56,837 bases of DNA from RGIG5612 sp045599965 (GTDB lineage: Bacteria > Bacillota > Clostridia > Lachnospirales > Lachnospiraceae). Within the stretch, counting starts at the first letter, position 1. The number at the start of each line of letters is the position of its first letter. The translations under genes were made by a program, and so were the position numbers. The stretch covers positions 1 through 56,837 of the forward strand of contig JAZRXA010000066.1 of the NCBI GenBank assembly GCA_045599965.1, read 5' to 3'. Below the pieces are notes generated by a model. It was not told where the DNA came from and ran no database searches. It was given only the letters and a program-made list of their open reading frames with translations. Positions 42,417 to 48,798 of this stretch are shown in pieces.

Positions 42417-42765
42417 TTTGGGCTGTGGATTTATGGATAACTGGCTAGACGCCAGTTACCCACAAATCCAACAGCCTCTACTACTATCTCCCATTGCGTC
42501 GCCTACCGGCGCCGCTTCGCTGGCTACGCCAGCTCCATATATTAATCCAAAACAAAATGTTTTGATAAAATTACCGAAAAAGGGGGCATTGGTACCCGAA
42601 ACAACATATTTTTTTAGTAAAATTACCAAATTTATTTATTGTGAGAACTTATTGGAAAAGTATAGAATCTAAAAACCTTGATTTTTCAAGGTTTTTAAAC
42701 TTTTGTAAAATACATCAAAATTTTTCACAGCGCTTATTGGGTACCAATGCCCCCTTTTTCGGTAA
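42417..42765 (+). repeat. Structured intergenic repeat, copy 1
   Basis: A roughly 350-bp element that recurs at 56519-56837. Parts in order: a long stem-loop (42421-42476), conserved CTCTACTACTAT, two short GC stems (CGCC-TACC-GGCG and GCTGGC-TAC-GCCAGC), an AAAACAAAATGTTTT near-palindrome, and a 27-base arm (42571-42597) that pairs perfectly with 42739-42765. Between the arms is a terminator-like hairpin (42671-42696, AAAAACCTTG/CAAGGTTTTT). The 88-codon rightward frame here is not kept in copy 2, so the element is not coding. It fills the gap 42294-42974 with the following hairpins. Confidence 0.85.
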
Positions 42766-42793
42766 AAATCTTTTTTTAAAATTTATAAACTAA

Positions 42794-42894
42794 GGTGGCG
42801 CTCGAAAGAACATGTGCTGTCATTCAAAGTCCGCCACCGCAAGTAGCGAAGGACGGCGCAGGGCCCTACTTAGCCCAAGCGCCGTCAACTTCGC
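42794..42894. other. Two consecutive GC-rich stems
   Basis: GGTGGCG (42794-42800) pairs with CGCCACC (42832-42838). Then GCGAAGGACGGCGC (42846-42859) pairs with 42879-42894, with a 2-base bulge. They may be a second intergenic element or a structured 3' end of the peptide-transport transcript. Nothing here is coding. Confidence 0.5.
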
Positions 42895-42907
42895 GTTTCA
42901 ATAATAA

Positions 42908-42947
42908 AATGCAAACCTATTTGAGAAATCGCTCTCAGGTTTGCATT
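42908..42947 (-). terminator. Terminator of the peptide ABC transporter operon
   Basis: AATGCAAACCT (42908-42918) pairs with AGGTTTGCATT (42937-42947), 28 bases past the last gene. Leftward it is followed by TTATTATT; rightward it is followed by a T-rich run, so it may work both ways. Confidence 0.6.
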
Positions 42948-42974
42948 GCTTTTGTGTTTTTTAAATGTTAAGGG

Positions 42975-44426
42975 TTATTTAAAATCGCTCATGTAGATGA
43001 TGCGGTCGCACATTTGCTCGACTACCGCTTGGTCATGCGAAATAAAAAGCATCGAAAGGTCGAACTCTTTTTGAAGATCTAATAGCAACTTTATTATTTG
43101 CCCCTGGATAGTAACGTCGAGAGCCGAGACTGGTTCGTCTGCAACAATAAACTTCGAGCCCGTGATAAGTGCAAGCGCAATATTTACTCTTTGCTTTTGT
43201 CCGCCAGAAAGTTCGCGCGGATATCTTTCTAAAACGCTTTCGTCTAATTCAACTTTTTCAAGCATCTTTTTTATTAAATCTTTGCGCTCATTTGTCGGCA
43301 CCTTTTTAACTTTGAGAGGCTCTTCTAAAATCCAGCTTACCTTCCTTCCTGGGTTTAAGCTTCCGGCGCTGTCTTGGAAAATCATTTGCGGATTTTCTAC
43401 ATGCCAAACAACCTCGCCTGTGCACTCTTTATCAAGACCTAGGATTCCACGGCATATGCTACTCTTACCAGATCCGCTACTGCCAATAAGCCCTAAAATC
43501 TCGCCCTTCTTTACGCAAAAATTTACATCCTCAACAATTCTATGCTCTATAGGCTTTTGCCCAAACTTCTTCGACTTCTTTTTATGCACTATCGTTAAGC
43601 CCTTTACTTCGAGTGCCAGCTCGCCCTCGAAAGTTTCTTGCTCTTTTTTACCTTTTGTAATATTTGCAATTAAGCTCTTTGTATATTCATGTTCCGGCGC
43701 GTTAAAGATTTTCTCTATGCTGCCGTCTTCAACTATTTCACCTTTATACATTACAAGCGCGCGGCCGCAGATTTTCTTTATGACATTTAAGTCATGCGAA
43801 ATCAAGATGATGCTCGTTCCGTATCTTTGATTTATTGTTTTAAGAAGGTCTAAGATTTGCTCTTGAACTTTTGCATCTAGCGCCGTCGTTGGCTCATCCG
43901 CAATAAGTAAATCCGGGTGGTTCATAAGCGCCATCGCTATCATAACGCGCTGCTGCATGCCGCCCGAAAGTTCGTGCGGATATTTTCCGTAAACGTCTTC
44001 GGGATTTTCGAGCTCGACATTTCTAAACATTCTTAAGACTTTGTCTTTTTTTACTTCTTTGCTTAATGTCTTATCATGTATCGATACGATTTCTTCGACT
44101 TGCTTTCCAACTTTTTGCAACGGGTTTAGCGAAGCCATTGGCTCTTGAAATACAACGGAGATTTCTTTGCCTTTTACTTCGCGTAGTTCATCAAAAGTCA
44201 TCGGCACAAGGTTTTTGTCTTTAAAAATTACCTTGCCCGTAAACTTTGCTACTTGCGGAAGTTGGAGCGCAAGGCCCATTCCAAGCGTAGTTTTGCCCGA
44301 GCCGCTTTCTCCAACGATGCCTAAGATTTCTCCTTTTTCCATCTCGAAGGAAGCTCCCTTTACTGCGTAGGAAGTTTTTTGCGCGGTATGATATTCAACT
44401 TTTAAGTTTTGAACTTTTAATAACAT
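42975..44426 (-). CDS. Fused double ATP-binding subunit of a peptide/nickel-type ABC importer
   Basis: 483 residues made of two ABC domains in one chain, equivalent to DppD plus DppF. Domain 1: Walker A 'GESGSGKTT' (about 39-47), 'LSGGMQQR', 'LLIADEPTTALD'. Domain 2: Walker A 'GSSGSGKSS' (about 312-320), 'LSGGQKQR', 'FIVADEPVSALD'. Both domains are catalytically complete. The C-terminal oligopeptide-binding extension usual after DppF is missing, and the second domain ends soon after the H-loop. Hydrolyses ATP to drive uptake through the two permeases upstream. Start 4 bases from the permease stop. Confidence 0.93.
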   Translation of the reverse strand: MLLKVQNLKVEYHTAQKTSYAVKGASFEMEKGEILGIVGESGSGKTTLGMGLALQLPQVAKFTGKVIFKDKNLVPMTFDELREVKGKEISVVFQEPMASLNPLQKVGKQVEEIVSIHDKTLSKEVKKDKVLRMFRNVELENPEDVYGKYPHELSGGMQQRVMIAMALMNHPDLLIADEPTTALDAKVQEQILDLLKTINQRYGTSIILISHDLNVIKKICGRALVMYKGEIVEDGSIEKIFNAPEHEYTKSLIANITKGKKEQETFEGELALEVKGLTIVHKKKSKKFGQKPIEHRIVEDVNFCVKKGEILGLIGSSGSGKSSICRGILGLDKECTGEVVWHVENPQMIFQDSAGSLNPGRKVSWILEEPLKVKKVPTNERKDLIKKMLEKVELDESVLERYPRELSGGQKQRVNIALALITGSKFIVADEPVSALDVTIQGQIIKLLLDLQKEFDLSMLFISHDQAVVEQMCDRIIYMSDFK

Positions 44427-44430
44427 ATCT

Positions 44431-45228
44431 TTACTCTGTCTTTGTTACTCCATCACTTATTAGCGCAACGCCGAGCACTAGGATAATAATTGCTAGGCCT
44501 GGGAAGATTGCGTACCATGGTGCTTGCATAAGATAGCTGCCGGCCTCGCTAATCATTCGGCCGAGCGAAGCATCAGGCGGTTGCACGCCTAATCCTAAAA
44601 AGCTTATGCCAGCTTCTGCTACAACAGCGTTGTTAAAACCTACTGCCGCACCACTTAAAATTGTGATGTATGCGTTTGGTAAAATCTGCGCGAAGATTAT
44701 TCTGCCTTTGCTATCGCCTATCAAAATTGCACTTTGTACAAACTGCGCGCCCTTTAGCCGAAGCATCTCACTTCTAGCGATTCTAGCAAAACTCGGGATA
44801 AATAAAATTCCGAGCGCGAGTATAATATTCATTAATCCATTTCCAAGAAAGCTTACAAATACGAGCGCGAGCAATATACTTGGGAATGCATTAACAACAT
44901 CATTGATTCTCATAATTATTTCATCGAACCATCCGCCGATGTACCCTGCAAGAAATCCGATTACAGTTCCAACTACCATACCAAAACCTACCGTTACAAT
45001 CGCAACGAGGAAAGTTGTGCCGGCGCCCTTCATAACGCGGCTAAAAATATCACGGCCATAATTATCGCAACCAAAAATGTGCTCGATACTAGGTGGCGCG
45101 AACTTAAGGCTACCGCTCATCTGCGTTGTAGAATATGGCGTCCAAAATAGACCGACAATCGCAAGCAGCAAAATGACTCCGGTAATAATCATTCCTATTA
45201 TTAAAGTTTTGTTGTTTTTTATTTTCAT
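44431..45228 (-). CDS. Peptide/nickel ABC transporter permease (DppC-like)
   Basis: 265 residues from the ATG at 45228; a TTG six codons upstream (45246) overlaps the DppB-like stop and is an alternative start. Six membrane segments. 'FGCDNYGRDIFSRVMKGAGTTFLVA' is the DppC N-terminal signature. The EAA-type loop reads 'ARSEMLRLKGAQFVQSAILIGDSKGRIIFAQILPN', the contact site for the ATPase. 'AGISFLGLGVQPPDASLGRMI' near the end is standard for the family. No ribosome binding site; translation is probably coupled to the upstream permease. Confidence 0.93.
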   Translation of the reverse strand: MKIKNNKTLIIGMIITGVILLLAIVGLFWTPYSTTQMSGSLKFAPPSIEHIFGCDNYGRDIFSRVMKGAGTTFLVAIVTVGFGMVVGTVIGFLAGYIGGWFDEIIMRINDVVNAFPSILLALVFVSFLGNGLMNIILALGILFIPSFARIARSEMLRLKGAQFVQSAILIGDSKGRIIFAQILPNAYITILSGAAVGFNNAVVAEAGISFLGLGVQPPDASLGRMISEAGSYLMQAPWYAIFPGLAIIILVLGVALISDGVTKTE

Positions 45229-45235
45229 GTTTCGG

Positions 45236-46177
45236 TTATATTTCAACTCGTGGATCTATTATTTTATAAACTACGTCAACCACGAAATTTATTACTATTA
45301 TGAATAATGCGATTAGTAAAACTATCGCTTCTACGACTGGATAGTCACGCGTAGTAATTGATGTTATTAGGAGCGTTCCTATTCCTGGCACAGAAAAAAC
45401 TTGTTCAACAATAATGCTTCCCGCAACAATTTCTGCGATGATGATTCCGAGGAATGTGATAACTGGTACGAGTGAATTTTTAAGGACATGTCCATAAAAG
45501 ACTTGGTTGCGGCTCGCGCCTTTTGCGTAAGCGGTTCTTACATAGTCTTTGTGCAGTTCCGCGCGGATAGATGCTGCAAGGAACTTTACTGTCATCGCTA
45601 TTTTAGGAAGTGCTATTGCTATTGCTGGAAATACTAAATAGGCCAGGCTTGCGCCAAAGTTTACATCTGGACTTGCGAAGTCTCCGATTCTAAACCAGCC
45701 TAGCAGTATTGAAAAGAAGAACGTTAAGAGCACGCCAAGGAAGAACGACGGAATTCCCATTGTTATTTGCGTAACCGTCGTCATCGCTGCCTTTCCTGCT
45801 GCGCTTCTTCTTTTTGCTGAAAATATTCCGATTGGAATTGAAAAAATAATTATCATCAAAAACGAGAGTATTGAAAGTAAGCCTGTTGCCGGCAATCTGC
45901 TGCCGATTAACTGCGTAACTTTTACTCCCGTGTATTGAAACGACTCGCCGAAGTCGCCGCGGACGGCGTTCGAAAGCCACCAAAAATATCTTTCTACGAC
46001 CGGCTTGTTAAGTCCCATCTGCTCTCTTAGTGCGGCGACGCGCTCTGGCGTTGCGTTTGTGCCGAGCTTAGCTATTGCTGTGTCCGCTGGTATTACCGAA
46101 AACGCCAAGAAGACGATTATCGATATAAGTAAGAGCGCCACTATTAATGTAATTATTTTTTTAATGATGTATTTCAT
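45236..46177 (-). CDS. Peptide/nickel ABC transporter permease (DppB-like)
   Basis: 313 residues with six membrane segments. N-terminal 'LLLISIIVFLAFSVIPADTA', 'RAELHKDYVRTAYAKGASRNQVFYGHVLKNSLVPVI' (EAA loop) and 'VFSVPGIGTLLITSITTRDYPVV' are the standard DppB blocks. It follows the binding-protein gene after a strong hairpin (46185-46206) that sits only 7 bases before its ATG and replaces any normal ribosome binding site, probably giving less permease than binding protein. Confidence 0.94.
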   Translation of the reverse strand: MKYIIKKIITLIVALLLISIIVFLAFSVIPADTAIAKLGTNATPERVAALREQMGLNKPVVERYFWWLSNAVRGDFGESFQYTGVKVTQLIGSRLPATGLLSILSFLMIIIFSIPIGIFSAKRRSAAGKAAMTTVTQITMGIPSFFLGVLLTFFFSILLGWFRIGDFASPDVNFGASLAYLVFPAIAIALPKIAMTVKFLAASIRAELHKDYVRTAYAKGASRNQVFYGHVLKNSLVPVITFLGIIIAEIVAGSIIVEQVFSVPGIGTLLITSITTRDYPVVEAIVLLIALFIIVINFVVDVVYKIIDPRVEI

Positions 46178-46184
46178 GTTCTAA

Positions 46185-46206
46185 GCGGCGGCTCTTTAGC
46201 CGCCGC
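46185..46206 (-). other. Intercistronic hairpin between the binding-protein and permease genes
   Basis: GCGGCGGCT (46185-46193), loop CTTT, AGCCGCCGC (46198-46206): a perfect 9-bp GC-rich stem, 7 bases past the binding-protein stop and 7 bases before the permease ATG. No T-run follows, so it is more likely an mRNA-stabilising or translation-limiting hairpin than a terminator. Confidence 0.7.
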
Positions 46207-46213
46207 GTTTGTG

Positions 46214-47758
46214 TTATTTATATTTTACAACTGATAAATCCTGCGCTGAAATAGGATAGAATACATATCCTTCTAAAGCTGAATTAACAGCTACTAAGAT
46301 TGCTGGATCTTCAATGTATGCGGCCGCAGCCTCGTTTGTTACTATCTTTTGCAATTCTTTGATGTATTTTTCTTTTGTGTTTTCATTTGTTTCTGAAACT
46401 ACTTTGTTAAACATCTCATCAAAAGTCTTGCTCTTATAGTTCATAAAGTTATTTGGATTAATTGATTGATATCTTTCAAACCAACTTGTTGGCGCAAGAT
46501 ATCTATTATCTACTGCAATAACTGTTGCCTCATAATCTCTTCCATGCGAAGCATCTGATGCAGCAGGATTTCCTTGGTAAACTGTTGAAAGCCATGTTGG
46601 CCAGTCTACCATTTTAATCTTTGCTGTGATGTTCGCTTCTGCAAGATTTTCAACAATAACTTCTGCTGTCGATATATGTATTTGCAAGTTGCTTGGAACG
46701 GTTATTGTAAATGATAAGTTCTCATAGCCTGCTTCCTTTAAGAGTTTCTTTGCTTTTTCAGCATCTCTTTTGTATGTGTTTTCAGTAGATTCGTCATAAT
46801 ATTTTTGGATGCCTGGAATAAAGTGCGTTCCAATTAGATGTGAGTTTCCATCTAGCACCATTGCATTTATTGCATCTTTATCTATTGCATAGCATATAGC
46901 TTGTCTAACTTTTTCGTTTGCAAATGGTTCGTATGCGTTGTTCATGTAGAGCGCCTGAACCATGTTTTCACTACCTTTTAAGATATCGAAGCCTTTGCCA
47001 ATAGCACTTACCTGGTCTGCTACTAAGTGCTGGTAAATATCTATTGTGCCGGCTTTAAGTTCCATTGCAATCATGTCTGGCTCAGCAACAACTTTGAAGG
47101 TTGCTTTATCTAAATATGGATAGCCTTCTTTCCAATAGTTTTCATTTTTTTCTACGATAAGTTGCTCTCCCGGTGTATATGAAGCAAACTTAAATGGACC
47201 CGTGCCTACTGGGGCCGAGTTTATATTGGCTTCATTAGCTTTCGGGATTACGGCACATGTCAGGTAATAGATAAATTCTGCGTTCGGCTCGTTTAACACT
47301 ACCTGAATCGTCTTTGGATCAACAATTTTTACTTCTTGTATATTGGAATATGCTGAACCCTCGCCCTGAATGAGCGCATAGCGGTCTATAGAATATTTGA
47401 CATCTTCCGCGGTCACATCCGTTCCGTCCGAGAATTTGATTCCGTCACGCAAAGTAAACGTAATCGACATAGCGTCATCGGCTATCTCGTACTGGCTTGC
47501 GACTGCTCCTTCGAGTTCACCTTCTGGTGTTGGCTTTACCAGCCCCTCGAATAGATTAAACAAAACTTCTCTAGTTCCTGCGCTTTCTGCATTATGCGGG
47601 TCAAGACTATCAAGGTCTTGTGTTATGCCTACAACGACAGAGTTTGAAGCTTTCCTGTCTGTGTTTGCGCCTCCTTGCTGGGAATTTTTGCAACCCACGA
47701 GTGCGACTACTGTGACAAGTGCAATTAATACCGAAAGAGTTATCTTTAACTTTTTCAT
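46214..47758 (-). CDS. Peptide-binding lipoprotein of the ABC importer (SBP family 5)
   Basis: 514 residues from the ATG at 47758, chosen for its GAAGGATTAAG site and lipoprotein signal (Cys23 in 'VVALVGC'); the frame runs 9 codons further back. Family 5 marks: 'VVVGITQDLDSLDPHNAESAGTREVLFNLFEGL', 'ITFTLRDGIKFSDGTDVTAEDVKYSIDR', 'PVGTGPFKFASYTPGEQL' and 'NEKVRQAICYAIDKDAI'. It captures oligopeptides or a related ligand outside the cell and hands them to the permeases. First gene of the operon, behind a perfect consensus promoter. Confidence 0.94.
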   Translation of the reverse strand: MKKLKITLSVLIALVTVVALVGCKNSQQGGANTDRKASNSVVVGITQDLDSLDPHNAESAGTREVLFNLFEGLVKPTPEGELEGAVASQYEIADDAMSITFTLRDGIKFSDGTDVTAEDVKYSIDRYALIQGEGSAYSNIQEVKIVDPKTIQVVLNEPNAEFIYYLTCAVIPKANEANINSAPVGTGPFKFASYTPGEQLIVEKNENYWKEGYPYLDKATFKVVAEPDMIAMELKAGTIDIYQHLVADQVSAIGKGFDILKGSENMVQALYMNNAYEPFANEKVRQAICYAIDKDAINAMVLDGNSHLIGTHFIPGIQKYYDESTENTYKRDAEKAKKLLKEAGYENLSFTITVPSNLQIHISTAEVIVENLAEANITAKIKMVDWPTWLSTVYQGNPAASDASHGRDYEATVIAVDNRYLAPTSWFERYQSINPNNFMNYKSKTFDEMFNKVVSETNENTKEKYIKELQKIVTNEAAAAYIEDPAILVAVNSALEGYVFYPISAQDLSVVKYK

Positions 47759-47820
47759 CTTAATCCTTCTTTCTGCTTGCAGCATATTAAGTTTTCAAGC
47801 CGATTTCTACCGGCTATGGC

Positions 47821-47849
47821 ATTATAAGACCCCTCGTCCTTATTGTCAA
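47821..47849 (-). promoter_or_regulatory. Consensus promoter of the peptide importer operon
   Basis: Leftward TTGACA (47844-47849), a 17-base spacer and TATAAT (47821-47826): a perfect match to the sigma-A consensus. The leader is about 55 bases and holds a small stem (AGCCG/CGGCT) before the ribosome binding site. Confidence 0.88.
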
Positions 47850-47861
47850 TGATTGGGATTG

Positions 47862-48009
47862 GAGCAAGAAGTCCGCTCCTGCGATTTACTACGAGCGAAG
47901 CCGTACAACTCGTTGTAGGCGCCATTGGCTGGCGCCCGAAACGAGTTCGTACGGTTCGCGAGCTTAAGTAAAGCCTCACTCATAAATCGCAGGAGCGGAC
48001 TTCTTGCTC
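47862..48009. repeat. Long imperfect palindrome (nested hairpin, 148 bp)
   Basis: The outer arms 47862-47888 and 47983-48009 are perfect 27-base inverted copies. Inside are nested stems: GCGAAgCCGTAC with GTACGGTTCGC (one bulged base), AACTCGTT with AACGAGTT, and GGCGCC with GGCGCC. It sits 12 bases upstream of the importer's -35 box and next to the small-RNA terminator. There is no open frame of note. It could be a decayed or non-autonomous mobile element, or a protein-binding structure. Confidence 0.75.
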
Positions 48010-48022
48010 TTTTCCAAACAGT

Positions 48023-48055
48023 AAAAAAGACGACTCGCGGCGAATCGTCTTTTTT
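48023..48055 (-). terminator. Strong intrinsic terminator
   Basis: AAAAAAGACGA (48023-48033) pairs with TCGTCTTTTTT (48045-48055), with a further TCG/CGA pairing inside. Both directions end in a run of six T. Leftward it would end the proposed small RNA or the LytTR-gene transcript. Confidence 0.85.
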
Positions 48056-48116
48056 GTTAGTTAAATGTAAATAATAAAAAAGGGAGGTGAGAAATTTCTA
48101 GGTTGTTTCAACCTAT
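48023..48116 (-). ncRNA. Candidate LytTR-controlled small RNA
   Basis: A gene-free stretch with the parts of an independent RNA. There is a -10-like TAATAT (48123-48128) with no -35, and just upstream three phased direct repeats. The predicted RNA starts near 48116 and has a 5' stem AGGTTG-AAA-CAACCT (48100-48114), a single-stranded TCACCTCCC (48082-48090) complementary to ribosome binding sites, an A/U-rich linker and the terminator at 48023-48055. The length would be about 94 bases. Unpaired C-rich anti-ribosome-binding-site loops are known in Gram-positive regulatory RNAs. Alternatively the AGGGAGGTGA on the other strand is a real ribosome binding site, but no credible frame follows it. 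Confidence 0.45.
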
Positions 48117-48137
48117 GCGTATATATTAGCGCCGCCC

Positions 48138-48177
48138 TGTGAACAAAAAAGGTCGGCAATGTGAACTCTTTGTGAAC
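48138..48177 (-). promoter_or_regulatory. Three phased direct repeats, possible LytTR binding sites
   Basis: GTTCACA occurs on the leftward strand at 48138-48144, 48160-48166 and 48171-48177: spacings of 22 and 11 bases, two and one helical turns. LytTR proteins bind direct repeats spaced about 21-22 bases with a GTT core. They lie directly 3' of the LytTR gene and upstream of the candidate small RNA. Confidence 0.5.
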
Positions 48178-48192
48178 GCTTTTTCTAAAATC

Positions 48193-48729
48193 TTATTTCC
48201 CAAGCATTATCCCCTGCCCAAGAAAAGCCTTCTTAACCGCCTGGTAATAAGTTTTGCTTACAGGTATTTCTTCACCATTAATTAATGTGATCTTTGTTGA
48301 TGATAAGTTCTTTATTGCAAAAGATGAAACTATGTATGACCTGTGCGTTCTAATAAAACCAAATGGAGATAGTATGTCTTCAGTGTCGGAAAGATGCGCA
48401 TATGTGTCGGTTGTGCCGTCCTTATGATGAATAGTAATTATGCGTTTAAAAACCTCGACATAAAAAATGTCCCTAATGAAGATGGCTGATAAAAAGCCAT
48501 TCATAGAGACAATTAGTTTTGTTTCTATTTTCTTAGCCGTAGCATGAAGCGAAGCATGAATTAAGGCCTGAACATATTTTTCAAGATGTCCTAAATCACG
48601 CTTAGAATTAATGTCTAAATAAATCGGAGTTGCCGCGCCGCATATGTCTTCTCTTTGATTCCGATTTTTTAAGTCAAACCCAAAAGTAATGCCATACATC
48701 CACGATGAAACCTTCCCCATTAGCGTCAT
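48193..48729 (-). CDS. LytTR-domain DNA-binding protein without a receiver domain
   Basis: 178 residues. The C-terminal 100 residues are a LytTR domain: 'KLIVSMNGFLSAIFIRDIFYVEVFKRIITIHHKDGTTDTY', 'GFIRTHRSYIVSSFAIKNLSSTKITLINGEEIPVSKTY'. The N-terminal 75 residues are neither a receiver nor membrane-spanning, with a charged helical stretch ('LGHLEKYVQALIHASLHATAKKIE'). ATGs at 48729 and 48720 are both possible; neither has a ribosome binding site. Such proteins act as stand-alone transcription factors, sometimes partnered by membrane inhibitors (LytTR regulatory systems), but no partner gene is adjacent. It is followed by the three phased repeats. Confidence 0.85.
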   Translation of the reverse strand: MTLMGKVSSWMYGITFGFDLKNRNQREDICGAATPIYLDINSKRDLGHLEKYVQALIHASLHATAKKIETKLIVSMNGFLSAIFIRDIFYVEVFKRIITIHHKDGTTDTYAHLSDTEDILSPFGFIRTHRSYIVSSFAIKNLSSTKITLINGEEIPVSKTYYQAVKKAFLGQGIMLGK

Positions 48730-48764
48730 ACTTTTTCGCGGTACTTAAAAAATATGCAAAAAAA

Positions 48765-48784
48765 GCGGTGGCCTAAGCCACCGC
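48765..48784 (-). terminator. Terminator of ileS
   Basis: GCGGTGGC, loop CTAA, GCCACCGC, followed leftward by TTTTTTTGCATATTTTTT. It lies 14 bases past the ileS stop. Confidence 0.9.
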
Positions 48785-48798
48785 CCTTAAATCAAAGT

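Noticed and set aside
42406..42672. An 88-codon frame inside repeat copy 1, and a 70-codon frame on the other strand of copy 2
   Set aside because: The frames are on different strands and are not kept between copies, whereas base-pairing is kept. The element is structural, not coding.
43162..43830. A 222-codon rightward frame opposite the ABC ATPase gene
   Set aside because: Same strand-shadow effect over a protein with both Walker motifs and signature motifs intact; no ribosome binding site.
48081..48128. AGGGAGGTGA on the rightward strand as a ribosome binding site for a small peptide
   Set aside because: Candidate starts after it (GTG, TTG, ATG) give only 4-8 codons before a stop. The complementary strand makes better sense as an anti-ribosome-binding-site segment.
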